Source of the DNA: Desulfoluna sp.
Lineage (GTDB): Bacteria; Desulfobacterota; Desulfobacteria; Desulfobacterales; Desulfolunaceae
Length of the DNA stretch: 32,222 bases
NCBI RefSeq assembly: GCF_030145185.1
Contig: NZ_JAQYWB010000064.1
Span: forward strand, 1 to 32,222
Reading direction: 5' to 3'
Shown piece after piece: positions 7,671 to 15,768 of the stretch. The position numbers and the translations under genes were made by a program. The notes beneath the pieces were generated by a model. It saw only the letters and a program-made list of their open reading frames with translations. It was not told the DNA's origin and did not search any database. Numbering within the stretch: the first letter of the stretch is position 1; each line of letters opens with the position of its first letter.

Positions 7671-8909
7671 CTATAAAATAAGGCCAGACGTTTCGTCTGC
7701 GGCGGGGCCGCCGGAGGCCTTTTTCAGGGTCCAGTCCATCCATTGGGCGGACCGGAGGCCTTGAGCCGTTTCCGTGTCCACCCCGTAGACATGTTGGTAA
7801 AAATCGAGCAGCCAGTCGGCCAGGTTCACATCCTGAAAACGTTTCGGATAGGATGCCTTGGCGATGACCATGGCGTCGATGGGATACTCCAGCCGTTTGG
7901 AGCAGTTGCAGGGAGACCAGGGCAGGGCGGCCACGCGTCTGTTCTTTACGGCCGAAAGATCTTGAAGGTTCTGGTAATAAGGGGCCTCATACAGCTCTCT
8001 TGGAGGATGGTAGCCAGAGGCTGTGCAGAGGACGATTACATCCGGATTCAAGGCCAGCAGCTGTTCTGCGTTGATCTTCTTGAAATAGCCCGATTCCCTG
8101 AAGGCGTTTCTGGCGTGGACGATCTCTTCCACGAAATGAGCCTCGATGGTGTTCAACCCGAACACCTGGCCCGCTCCGCCGGCTTTTCTCGCTCTGGGGG
8201 AGGGTCCGAAGACCAGGGTGGTGGGTTTCTCCTCTTCGGGAATGGATTGGGTCCTCTCCTGAATCATCGCCACCTGGGCCTGGAGATACCCGGCAAGTTC
8301 GAAAGCCTTGGCCCTCTTATTAAACACCTCCCCCACAATTCTGATCTCTTCTGAGATTCCGGAGACCGAAGGGGCCTTCCCGCAGTTGGTCCCATGGATC
8401 ACCACCACCGGAAATCCAAGGGCTTCCACCATTTCAATGGTCTTCGTGGCGGTTTCATCTCCTTCATAGCGAAGGGTGCAGGAGCCGATTCTCACGATCA
8501 CCACCTCCGGGTCCGCCTTGACCAGCGCCTCATAATTGATCGGGGTTCCGGATTTTGCCACCCGGGGCAGGTCCTTGATCCACGGGTTGAGGCGGAGTAC
8601 CGGGTTCATGCCGTCCTGGCAGGAAAAATTCTGTCCAGACACCGAAGGAAAAGAGTATTTGAAATGTCTCTGAAGGCACGATGACCCCACGGCGACCAGG
8701 GTCTCCTGGACGCCCAGGGCGGTCATGACCCCTTCCACAAGCCCGTCGCTGACCGTGGCCACCCGCTTGATCTCAGAGGGAATCGAGACCTGGATTCCGC
8801 GGCTGTCCACGACGGTCCGTTGGGGCTCGGCCAGGCAGGGTGCTCCCTGCAACGCAGTCACCAGCCAGACAAGGGTGAGGATCATAGGCAGGGTCGATTT
8901 TCCGGGCAT
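7671..8909 (-). CDS. ABC transporter substrate-binding protein, FepB/BtuF class (paralogue 2)
   Basis: This 412-residue exported protein has a signal peptide at about residues 1-28 (LPMILTLVWLVTALQGAPCLA). It has the same architecture as the protein at 6221-7429: VVDSRGIQVSIPSEIKRVAT at the N-terminus, LVKADPEVVIVRIGSC in lobe one, AEQLLALNPDVIVLCTASGY in lobe two, and a Cys-containing WSPCNCSKRLEYPIDAMVIA. Several cysteines (in FSCQDGMNP, GSCT, TNCGK, PCNC) are conserved-looking and unusual for this class; they may bind a metal or form disulfides. The start codon overlaps the stop of the methyltransferase gene as TAATG at 8911-8907, so the two are translationally coupled. It probably delivers a metal complex or tetrapyrrole-like ligand to the FecCD permease encoded upstream. 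Confidence 0.87.
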   Translation of the reverse strand: MPGKSTLPMILTLVWLVTALQGAPCLAEPQRTVVDSRGIQVSIPSEIKRVATVSDGLVEGVMTALGVQETLVAVGSSCLQRHFKYSFPSVSGQNFSCQDGMNPVLRLNPWIKDLPRVAKSGTPINYEALVKADPEVVIVRIGSCTLRYEGDETATKTIEMVEALGFPVVVIHGTNCGKAPSVSGISEEIRIVGEVFNKRAKAFELAGYLQAQVAMIQERTQSIPEEEKPTTLVFGPSPRARKAGGAGQVFGLNTIEAHFVEEIVHARNAFRESGYFKKINAEQLLALNPDVIVLCTASGYHPPRELYEAPYYQNLQDLSAVKNRRVAALPWSPCNCSKRLEYPIDAMVIAKASYPKRFQDVNLADWLLDFYQHVYGVDTETAQGLRSAQWMDWTLKKASGGPAADETSGLIL

Positions 8910-9841
8910 TATGACACTCCAATGCTGCTTTTTATGGGTGAAGGCGCGCGGCGGCTCAGCGAAGGAAGGCCCTTTTTGTCACGGGACTCCCCTGCGTTTT
9001 GTGAGGTGACGTCCCACCATATTTTTACCCGTGTCGATGAGTTTTTCTGGATCCAGTGGCCGTCTTTCTCCAAAAGGTTTTTCTCCAGATAATTTTTAAG
9101 CAGGGTCTCCTGGGCTTGGTTTTTTATCTGGTACCTGCGCTTGGACTGATCCACGGCATCTGCCAGGGAGTCATAGACGGTGTCGTGATCTATGGTGAAG
9201 ACCTCCATGTTTGGATAGATGCCCATCTGATAGAGCAGGTTGTACAGGGTGTCGCATCGGGGCATGGGAGTGTAGGGGGTGTTGTGGAGGGTTTTCCAGA
9301 GATATTGGGAGTGTTTGTCCCAGGCGGTTTCCCCGGCAAACCAGAGGAGGCAGACATAACGTGAAGAGACGTGAACCATTTTCTCGATGGCCGCTTTCAT
9401 GTTTTCCATGCCCAGGGAAAAAGAGGCAATCACCAGGTCGTAGGGGGGGAGCAGGTCGGTTTCGCAGCAGACCTCCTCCCATCTTTTCTGGACCAGATGA
9501 ATGTTGGTTCGCCCCGCTGCCCGGGCATGGTCTGTCAGGAGGTCCGTCATCCCTTCCGCAGGTTCCACGGCCGTCACCTGGGCGAACCGGCAGGCCATGG
9601 GAATGGCGAGGTTTCCAGGGCCGGCCCCTACATCCAGAATGCGTGAGTTGGCGCTTAAGTCAAACCCTGACAGCGTTCGCTCCAGGCGGTGATCCATATT
9701 TTTTCGGGTCATCTCCCAAAATCGTTTGGCAGCTGTTCGATCTTGCCACTGAGATCCGCAATCGTTCTGGATGATCTCGTTGTGTTTTCGAACCTGTTTA
9801 CTCCACACGTCATTCCAACGTTCTGCTGTATTGGCTTTCAT
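8909..9841 (-). CDS. Class I SAM-dependent methyltransferase inside the ABC transporter operon
   Basis: This 310-residue cytoplasmic protein has a class I Rossmann methyltransferase core. Motif I is ILDVGAGPGNLAIPMA (about residues 68-83), followed by an acidic strand VTAVEPAEGM that would bind the SAM ribose, and YDLVIASFSLGM in the motif IV position. The N-terminal 60 residues (WNDVWSKQVRKHNEIIQ and following) and the Lys-rich C-terminus are not recognised. It lies 42 bases after the ATPase gene and overlaps the following binding-protein gene by TAATG, so it belongs to the transport operon. A methyltransferase in this position could modify the imported ligand, or a chelator made by the cell, or detoxify it. 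The sequence does not show the substrate. Confidence 0.85.
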   Translation of the reverse strand: MKANTAERWNDVWSKQVRKHNEIIQNDCGSQWQDRTAAKRFWEMTRKNMDHRLERTLSGFDLSANSRILDVGAGPGNLAIPMACRFAQVTAVEPAEGMTDLLTDHARAAGRTNIHLVQKRWEEVCCETDLLPPYDLVIASFSLGMENMKAAIEKMVHVSSRYVCLLWFAGETAWDKHSQYLWKTLHNTPYTPMPRCDTLYNLLYQMGIYPNMEVFTIDHDTVYDSLADAVDQSKRRYQIKNQAQETLLKNYLEKNLLEKDGHWIQKNSSTRVKIWWDVTSQNAGESRDKKGLPSLSRRAPSPIKSSIGVS

Positions 9842-9883
9842 CCGTCTTTTTTACTCCATCATAAAAGGTTGTCTGCCTGTCTT

Positions 9884-10690
9884 TCACATCGCTCGGAGTT
9901 GCCCCTTGGGACGCCCTTCTGTCAAATGACTCGGAAACACTATTTTTGACCCATTCAGTCGGCCCACGTCACACATATCGCTGTAAATCAGATTCAATGT
10001 CTCCCGGGTGATGACCTGCTCGGGTTTGCCCTTGGCCACCACCTTTCGGTCGCCCAGCACCACCACCTCATCGCAGAACCAGGACACATGATTGGGGTCG
10101 TGGGTGCAGGCCAGAATGGTGACGCCGCTGTCTGCAATTTTTCTGATGGTGTTCCAGATTTTGATCTGGTTTGAAAAATCAAGGGCCGAGGTGGGCTCAT
10201 CCAGAAACATAATCTCCGTCTCCTGGGCGATGGCTCGGGCCATGAGCACCATTTGCCGCTGCCCACCGGACAGGGAGTTGTAGGTCTTGTCAGCCAGGTG
10301 TTCCATGGACAGAAGCGCCAGGGCCTCTTCTGCTTTTTCTTTCTCCTGCCTGGTCACCCCGAAGAGTCCGTTCATGTGCGGGGTTCGCCCCATGAGCACC
10401 ACTTCTCTGACAAGATAGGGAAAGGGTGGTTTGTGGTCCTGGGGGACGTAGGCCACGGTTTTTGCCATCTCCCGGATGCCCATTTTGTGAATACTTTTTC
10501 CCTTCATCATGACCCGGCCCTCTTGGAAGGTGAGCAGCTTCAGGCAGCATCGGAACAGCGTGGATTTGCCGCTTCCATTGGGTCCGAACAAGCCGCAAAG
10601 GCTCCCTCGGCCCACATGGAAGGTGATGCCATCAAGGATCGACTCTTCTCTGGACCCGTAACTGCAGTTCAACGCGTCAACATGAAGCAT
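9884..10690 (-). CDS. FecE/BtuD-type ABC transporter ATP-binding protein
   Basis: This 268-residue cytoplasmic ATPase carries all expected motifs: Walker A GPNGSGKST at residues 36-44, Q-loop VPQD at about 82-85, signature LSGGQ at 140-144, Walker B IMFLDEP with Asp164 and Glu165, and the switch His in ACTHDPNH. The sequence is typical of the iron-siderophore/haem/B12 importer group (FecE, FhuC, BtuD). Its start codon overlaps the stop codon of the permease gene as TAATG at 10692-10688, so both are translated together. It powers uptake through the FecCD-type permease encoded at 10690-11775. Substrate remains open. Confidence 0.93.
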   Translation of the reverse strand: MLHVDALNCSYGSREESILDGITFHVGRGSLCGLFGPNGSGKSTLFRCCLKLLTFQEGRVMMKGKSIHKMGIREMAKTVAYVPQDHKPPFPYLVREVVLMGRTPHMNGLFGVTRQEKEKAEEALALLSMEHLADKTYNSLSGGQRQMVLMARAIAQETEIMFLDEPTSALDFSNQIKIWNTIRKIADSGVTILACTHDPNHVSWFCDEVVVLGDRKVVAKGKPEQVITRETLNLIYSDMCDVGRLNGSKIVFPSHLTEGRPKGQLRAM

Positions 10691-11775
10691 TACACGCCTC
10701 CGAATGCCGACTGTCCCCGGGACCTGAGAAGAAAAAACAGGTAGGGGGCGCCGGCGATGGATGTGATGATTCCGATGGGGATTTCCACGTCGAGAAGTGT
10801 TCGTGCCGCGGTGTCACAGCAGATCAGGTAAATCCCGCCAAGAATGGAGGCCAAAGGAATCAGGTACCGGTGATCCGGTCCGAGGATCATTCGGGCCGCA
10901 TGGGGCATCATCAGCCCCACCCAGGCGATGATGCCCGCCGATGAAACGGCCACGGCCGTGGACAGGGTGGCCAGCGTAATCAAGATAAATTTCAGGAGTT
11001 CAGGGTTGACCCCCAGGGTTTTGGCCTCATCATCCCCCATGGAGAGAATGTTGAGTTTCCAGCTTTGGGACCAGATGATGACAAAGGAGGTCAAAATAAT
11101 GGGGGTGAGAAGGGCGACGTCGTTCCAGGACGCATAGTAAAAACCGCCCATGAGCCAGAAGACGATCTCACGCAGGGCGGAATCTTCAGCGATGAATTTC
11201 ATGATTCCCACCAGCGCAGAAAACACCGATCCCACGATCACACCGGAAAGGATGAGCAGGATCACGGGTGTCTCGCCACGGGTATGCGCCAGAAAGTAAG
11301 CGATGGTGACGGCGGCTAAAGCGAAGAGGAAGGCCAGGGACTGAACGGAGAGGAAAAAACCCGGAAGGACGATTCCCAAAGCGGCTCCGAAGGCGGCTCC
11401 GGATGAGATCCCGAGAATGTAGGGCTCCACCAGTGGGTTTCGAAAGCACCCCTGAAACACGGCCCCGGACAGGGACAGGGCAATGCCTGTGTTGATCGCC
11501 AGAAGGATTCTCGGAAGCCTGATTTTCCACACAATGGTGTTGTGAAGGCGATCGACCGCCGGCAGGGTAAAGAAGGGGTCGCAATGAAATCGGATGACAT
11601 GGAGGATGTCGGAGACATCAAGCTGATAAGCCCCACAGGTCATGGCGGCCAAGGCCACCCCCACGAGCAGGAGAAAGGAGAGAAGGAGGATGACACATTT
11701 CCGGTCGAGGAGAGCCCATGCCCGTCCGGTTTGGCGATGAATCTTTACAACATGACCCGTGCTTGCATTCAACAT
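10690..11775 (-). CDS. FecCD-family ABC transporter permease
   Basis: This 361-residue inner-membrane protein has about ten hydrophobic segments, the normal BtuC/FecCD/FhuB layout. Family landmarks are KIRLPRILLAINTGIALSLS followed by GAVFQGCFRNPLVEPYILGI and SSGAAFGAALGI, and later TLGVNPELLKFILITLATLS and AGIIAWVGLMMPHAARMILG, which is the loop that contacts the ATPase. The first 25-30 residues are a short cytoplasmic extension. The start ATG at 11775 has GGAG 7 bases upstream. It is the first gene of the minus-strand operon: permease, ATPase, methyltransferase, binding protein 2, binding protein 1. One permease gene is enough because such transporters use a homodimer. Confidence 0.93.
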   Translation of the reverse strand: MLNASTGHVVKIHRQTGRAWALLDRKCVILLLSFLLLVGVALAAMTCGAYQLDVSDILHVIRFHCDPFFTLPAVDRLHNTIVWKIRLPRILLAINTGIALSLSGAVFQGCFRNPLVEPYILGISSGAAFGAALGIVLPGFFLSVQSLAFLFALAAVTIAYFLAHTRGETPVILLILSGVIVGSVFSALVGIMKFIAEDSALREIVFWLMGGFYYASWNDVALLTPIILTSFVIIWSQSWKLNILSMGDDEAKTLGVNPELLKFILITLATLSTAVAVSSAGIIAWVGLMMPHAARMILGPDHRYLIPLASILGGIYLICCDTAARTLLDVEIPIGIITSIAGAPYLFFLLRSRGQSAFGGV

Positions 11776-12165
11776 AGCATTTCTCCAAAAAAAAACCCAA
11801 AAGGCAATGACTTAAAACAGAGCCTTCGTGGCTTGAATTCAGGTGAAAATGAATGTGCAAAACGGGTACCTCAAAAAGAGGGACTGCAATCCTTATTAAA
11901 ATAAGGACGTCTTCTTTTTCCTTGTAACGATCGAGGAAATATGGGCCACAGCCTTCATGGCTGTTATATAACTTTTACTACGATTATGGGCCTTGAATGT
12001 CAATATTAATCTATATTTCATTGGTGTAGAAAATAACAACCTCTGGCGTTGAACGATTCGGGCTAAAAAGGGCTTCAATAATGTCTGAACCACGAAAAGC
12101 ACGATAAAAGCCATAGGTCTAAAATAAAAGTAACGATTCAGCTCATGAAAGGTTGGGGTGTCTTT
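11776..12165. other. Intergenic region upstream of the ABC operon
   Basis: This AT-rich spacer of 390 bases separates two minus-strand transcription units and should contain the operon promoter. I looked for a cobalamin riboswitch (GCCACTG box and its partners) and for a clear Fur box and found neither. One exact palindrome is listed separately. Open frames here have no family resemblance. Confidence 0.5.
11890..11907. promoter_or_regulatory. Candidate operator palindrome upstream of the ABC transport operon
   Basis: TCCTTATTAAAATAAGGA is a perfect palindrome with 8-base arms and a 2-base centre, lying about 115 bases before the permease start. Its size and symmetry suit a dimeric repressor site. 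It does not match the standard Fur or DtxR consensus, so the regulator is unknown. Confidence 0.4.
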
Positions 12166-12903
12166 TTACAAAATAGCCAACATGGCTTTGTAAAGAATCA
12201 TTCCCCCCATTGCTCCCAGAATCGAAAAGAAAATTTTCCGATACGAAAAATCCCCGACAACCTGTGAAAGACGAATGCCGATCCAGCATCCGGTGACGGC
12301 GGAGGGGAGGGCCACCAGGGCCAGGGTGAGGGAGGCGAGGCTTTGAAATCCGGCCAGGGTCTGGGCGGTGATCATGATGGCTCCGGCGCACATGAAGAAA
12401 CTGCCGATGCCGGCTTTGATCTGGTCCTGTTTCCAGCCGGTCAGAGAGGTGTAGACGATGGTGGGGGGCCCTCCCATGCCAAAGGAGGTGCCGATGGCTG
12501 ACGAACAGAAACCCGCAAGAACGCCCCAGTATCTGGACACCACGCGCCGGGAGGTTCCTTCAAAGAAGAGGCCCCAGCAGGCGTAGGCGATGAGAAAGAG
12601 GCCCATGGCGAGTTTCAGGGCGTCACCGGGGAGTCTTTTCATGAGGGTGACGCCGGTGAGGGCACCGGGGAGGGCGCCGAGGATGAGGGGGCGGAGTCGG
12701 TTCCAGTCTGCGTATTTTCGAAAGGTGAGCCCCATCTGCAGGCTCATGGCGAGGCCGATGATGGTTCCGGCGGGGATGGCGAGGGGCAGCTCAATGAATT
12801 GGGTGGTCAGAGGTGTGGCGACAAGGGCGCATCCGAACCCGGCGAAGCCGTTGACAAAGCCGCCGAGTCCCCAGAAGAGGGCCATGATCAGGTAGTCATT
12901 CAT
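12166..12903 (-). CDS. TauE/SafE-family (sulfite exporter-type) membrane permease
   Basis: This 245-residue inner-membrane protein has about eight hydrophobic segments. It opens with the family pattern LGGFVNGFAGFGCALVATPL and has the mirrored second half GFCSSAIGTSFGMGGPPTIV with GGPP, both diagnostic of PF01925. These carriers export or import small sulfur or carbon oxoanions such as sulfite, sulfoacetate or taurine breakdown products. In a presumed sulfate reducer such permeases are common, and the substrate cannot be read. Start ATG at 12903 has only a weak ribosome site (GAAAGA). The gene is monocistronic as far as visible: 390 bases separate it from the ABC operon and no partner enzyme adjoins it. 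Confidence 0.88.
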   Translation of the reverse strand: MNDYLIMALFWGLGGFVNGFAGFGCALVATPLTTQFIELPLAIPAGTIIGLAMSLQMGLTFRKYADWNRLRPLILGALPGALTGVTLMKRLPGDALKLAMGLFLIAYACWGLFFEGTSRRVVSRYWGVLAGFCSSAIGTSFGMGGPPTIVYTSLTGWKQDQIKAGIGSFFMCAGAIMITAQTLAGFQSLASLTLALVALPSAVTGCWIGIRLSQVVGDFSYRKIFFSILGAMGGMILYKAMLAIL

Positions 12904-13410
12904 GTCTTGAATCTTTCAAAAACGATGCCCAGCCTCTTCATTACGGAGAGCATTGGACCTCTGTATTAAAATTCAAGTCAATAACGCTTTGGCCTGTGTT
13001 TGTAAAAGACTCTTTTTTATGTCGCAGAGAGAGGGCTCAGGCTGACAGGGGCCTTTCTCTATCTCCCGGGGTTTTCTCCGGTCTTGAGTCGGGGGACCGG
13101 GCACCCCTTTTAATCGAGTGTTCGAGAAAATTTTCCCGGCTGTCTGCAAAAATTGATTAATGTGGCTGAAAAAAGTATAGTTGTCATTGGGCCGGTTTCC
13201 GGCCATTGAAGGACGCATTTCTGGTTGTGCCAGCCTTGTATAAACGCACGGTGAATGTGTCGGCTTTCGTCCGGCTTTTCCCGTCAATACGGGCTTCGAC
13301 TGTGAATCAGTCGGTGAGATCGCAGATGGGTATCAGCGGTATGGGCCGATGGAATGAGGCTGGTTCTCCCAGGGTTCGGCGTACGCCACTTTAAATAAGG
13401 AGACACGGGC
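12904..13410. other. Intergenic region before the small Lys-rich gene
   Basis: No protein-coding frame is supported. A short GC hairpin GGCCGG-TTT-CCGGCC sits at 13190-13204. The last part (about 13240-13410) would be a leader for the small gene at 13411, carrying AAGGAGA at 13397-13403. I found no well-spaced promoter. Confidence 0.45.
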
Positions 13411-13515
13411 ATGGGCGAAAAGGGAAAAAAAGACAAGGGCAAGAAGGAAGACCAGAAAAAAGCTCAACTGAGTCTCAAGGAAAAAAGAAAAGTGAAAAAA
13501 GATAAGAAATCCTGA
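13411..13515 (+). CDS. Small lysine-rich basic protein (34 residues)
   Basis: ATG at 13411 is preceded by AAGGAGA with a 7-base spacer, one of the cleanest ribosome sites in the window. The 34-residue product starts MGEKGKKDKGKKEDQKKAQ and ends in KVKKDKKS; nearly half its residues are lysine, with no aromatic residue and no hydrophobic core. It contains LSLKEKRKVKKDKK, and such K-rich tails with an L-(S/T)-x-KEKR motif occur in tiny basic proteins of other proteobacteria, as far as I recall. It is probably disordered and may bind RNA, ribosomes or another polyanion. Function is unknown. The spacer on either side is long, so it is a single-gene unit. It is easily missed because of its size. 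Confidence 0.7.
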   Translation: MGEKGKKDKGKKEDQKKAQLSLKEKRKVKKDKKS

Positions 13516-14243
13516 TGAAAGGGCGTCTCATCAGGCGTTAAATGATGAACACAGACGTTATGTGGCTGTAGCGATAAGAGATCCTTCGAACTGTCACACA
13601 CCGCGTCATGGTTTATTTGCAAGGGAGTGGGGTCAGGCTATGCTTTGACAACGCTCCTTTTTTAATTTTAGCCTCCCTCCCCTTCGTTCAGGGCCGCCTC
13701 GATACCTCTTCCCCTCCAACCGACCTCCCCAAGCCCCCCTGTGGCTCACGGGTGAGCACCCTCGAATGACGGTTAAGATCCCCCATGCTCCTCGAAACCC
13801 TGTTTATCGTTATGAGAATGATGGCTTTCTGTGATGGCCGTGACCGGTTGGTTTCGATCTGCGTTTAAATGGGTGGGTTGGGTCTTTCTGTGGTGTGTGG
13901 GGGCGCGATGTGGATTGATTATTATAATGATAATATTTATCAGAGTGATAATTCGTTGACGGACGGTCATTTTCTATAGTGAACAATATAAACTGCATTA
14001 TCAGATGTTTTTCATTATTTTCCTTAAAAGAGTCATCTGGCGTACAATTTGCAAAACCTCACGGGCAGGAGATTCATTGGATGCGGTTCTCGAAGCGCCG
14101 GATGGGAGGAGCTTTGGCTTTTTCTCCGTGCTGTGACGAGCCGGTTCGTCAAGGTGAAAATCAGTCCCTTACGGGGGGCACGGAGGGTTTGACCGTGCCG
14201 GGCTGATTTTCCCAAACAACATGTTGATATGTGAGGTAATCAG
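13516..14243. other. Long intergenic region upstream of the NCS1 permease
   Basis: This 728-base stretch has no supported gene. Around 13630-13665 is GTGGGGTCAGGC, then TTTGACAACGCTCC and a T-run. That kind of sequence often flanks small REP/RAYT-type repeats in other genomes, so this may be a remnant (weak). TGACGA-GCCGGT-TCGTCA at 14134-14151 is an exact 6-bp hairpin, and a larger nested hairpin follows at 14156-14211. The region from about 13980 probably contains the promoter and leader of the permease-hydrolase pair. Confidence 0.45.
14156..14211 (+). promoter_or_regulatory. Nested stem-loop in the leader of the NCS1 permease gene
   Basis: GAAAATCAG (14156-14164) pairs with CTGATTTTC (14203-14211), and inside it GGCACGG (14177-14183) pairs with CCGTGCC (14193-14199). 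The arms are exact. The structure ends 32 bases before the start codon, so it could be an attenuator-like or riboregulatory hairpin. It carries TTTT in its right arm but no true T-run after the stem. Confidence 0.45.
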
Positions 14244-15620
14244 ATGAGTAGTGATGTTTGCAACAAAGACCTTCTTCCGACGACGGCGTCTGGAAGGACC
14301 TTGAGTTTTCTTGATTTTACTCTCCTTTGGGCGGGGATGACCGTTAATATTGCCGGTTTTGCCATCGGGGCTCAGTTATACCCCCAGCTTGCGCCTGTTT
14401 CTGTTCTCTGGGCGATTTTCGGCGCCTACATGATGGTGACCGTGTTGCTCGTGCTTAACGGGGACATGGGGATTAAGTATGGGATCACCTTTGCCGTCTA
14501 TATGCGGGCATGCTACGGGTACAAGGGCTCGTGGATACCCGGGCTGATTCGAACCATTCCCTGCTTTTTCTGGTTCGGGTTTCAGACCTGGGTGGGGGCT
14601 CTGGCCATTGACTCGGTGGTGAGCATGCTCACCGGGTTCACCTGTCTTCCACTCTGGATTATCCTGTTTGCGGCCATGCAAATCGTCAACGCCGTGTATG
14701 GGTTGAAAGCGATGGCAAAATTTGATCTGGTGGCTATCCCCATGCTCGCCATCGTCTTTATTGCTATCTTTTTGTGGATGCTTAAAGCCAATGACGCGTC
14801 TTTCGTTGCAGACATTCTTCATGCTCCGGCTGAAAACACCTACTCCATGGCCTTTGCCATCATGGGGATCGCCGGTGGGTGGATCACCATGGCGTTGAAC
14901 AGCCCGGACCTGACCCGTCAGCTCAAGATCAAAAACATCGATGGCCAGGGCTTTGTCGGCCGTAACACGATCCCCTTTGCCGGGCAGTTTCTGGGGCTGG
15001 TGTTTGCCGGTGCTCTGATTCTTATCGTGGGCCTTACCTCCAGTATTCTCATCGGAGAATGGAACCCTATTGATGTGGTGGCAAAGACCTTCGGCCCGGA
15101 CAAGCCCATCATTCTTTTTATTTGTTTTTTGACCATCACCTTTGCCCAGTGGTCTACCAACACGGCTGCCAACCTGATGCCGCCGACGTATATCCTCCTC
15201 AACTCTTTTCCCAAGCTTTCCTACGCCAAGGCCACAGTGATCAGTGGCATTATAGGCATTGCGATCATGCCCTGGGAGTTCTGTGATTATCTCGTGCAGT
15301 TTCAGGTTTTTTCCTCCAGCCTTTTGGGCCCCATCTGCGGCATCATGCTCGCCGATTATTACATCATCCGCAAGATGGTCCTCAACGTGGAGGATCTATA
15401 TAAAAGCAGCGGTCAGTACACCTACGCAGGGGGCTTCAACCCGGCGGCCATCATCACCACCCTGGGGGCCTTTGTGGTCGGTTACTTTGTTCCGGATTAT
15501 GCCTTTTTCGTCACCTTTATCATCGGCGTTGTCGGCTACCTTATCCTGATGCGCTGTATGGTCATGCCCAAATACGAACAGAATGTGGGCCGGGAAGTGC
15601 TTCTGACTGTGGAAGAGTAG
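14244..15620 (+). CDS. NCS1-family cytosine/uracil/hydantoin/allantoin permease
   Basis: This 458-residue inner-membrane protein has about twelve hydrophobic segments, the normal NCS1 (Mhp1, PucI, CodB) length. The first segments read LWAGMTVNIAGFAIGAQLYP, the TM3 region has FFWFGFQTWVGALAIDSVVS with the Trp/Gln positions used for nucleobase or hydantoin stacking in this family, and AIMGIAGGWITMALNSPDLT precedes the middle. ATG 14244 follows GAGG with an 8-base spacer. The next gene on the same strand is a dihydropyrimidinase/hydantoinase-type enzyme, so uptake of a cyclic ureide such as hydantoin, dihydropyrimidine or allantoin is the simplest role. It is unclear whether the two genes form one transcript, because a structured repeat with a T-run lies between them. 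Confidence 0.9.
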   Translation: MSSDVCNKDLLPTTASGRTLSFLDFTLLWAGMTVNIAGFAIGAQLYPQLAPVSVLWAIFGAYMMVTVLLVLNGDMGIKYGITFAVYMRACYGYKGSWIPGLIRTIPCFFWFGFQTWVGALAIDSVVSMLTGFTCLPLWIILFAAMQIVNAVYGLKAMAKFDLVAIPMLAIVFIAIFLWMLKANDASFVADILHAPAENTYSMAFAIMGIAGGWITMALNSPDLTRQLKIKNIDGQGFVGRNTIPFAGQFLGLVFAGALILIVGLTSSILIGEWNPIDVVAKTFGPDKPIILFICFLTITFAQWSTNTAANLMPPTYILLNSFPKLSYAKATVISGIIGIAIMPWEFCDYLVQFQVFSSSLLGPICGIMLADYYIIRKMVLNVEDLYKSSGQYTYAGGFNPAAIITTLGAFVVGYFVPDYAFFVTFIIGVVGYLILMRCMVMPKYEQNVGREVLLTVEE

Positions 15621-15635
15621 GCAGTCCCCTCAGCC

Positions 15636-15740
15636 TTCACGCGAATGCGAACGCATTTCAGCCCGGAGTGATGACTCCCCGTGCGCATTCGCAAACCCGC
15701 TTTCAAGGTGGCGCCACCTTGCCGCCGGAGGCATGTTTTT
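15636..15740 (+). repeat. Dispersed structured repeat, copy R2
   Basis: Outer stem GCGAATGCG (15641-15649) with CGCATTCGC (15684-15692), the exact 18-bp palindrome CAAGGTGGCGCCACCTTG (15704-15721), then GCCGGAGGC and T-runs. It is the one full copy lying between two genes of the same direction (NCS1 permease and amidohydrolase), with its T-run side toward the downstream start codon. It could reduce or terminate read-through between the two. Confidence 0.8.
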
Positions 15741-15768
15741 ATTTTTTTTATCAACGAGGAAGAGCATC

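Noticed and set aside
11776-12165. Cobalamin riboswitch or Fur box in front of the ABC operon
   Set aside because: I searched for the conserved B12-box bases and for a 19-bp Fur palindrome and found neither. Only an unrelated palindrome is present.
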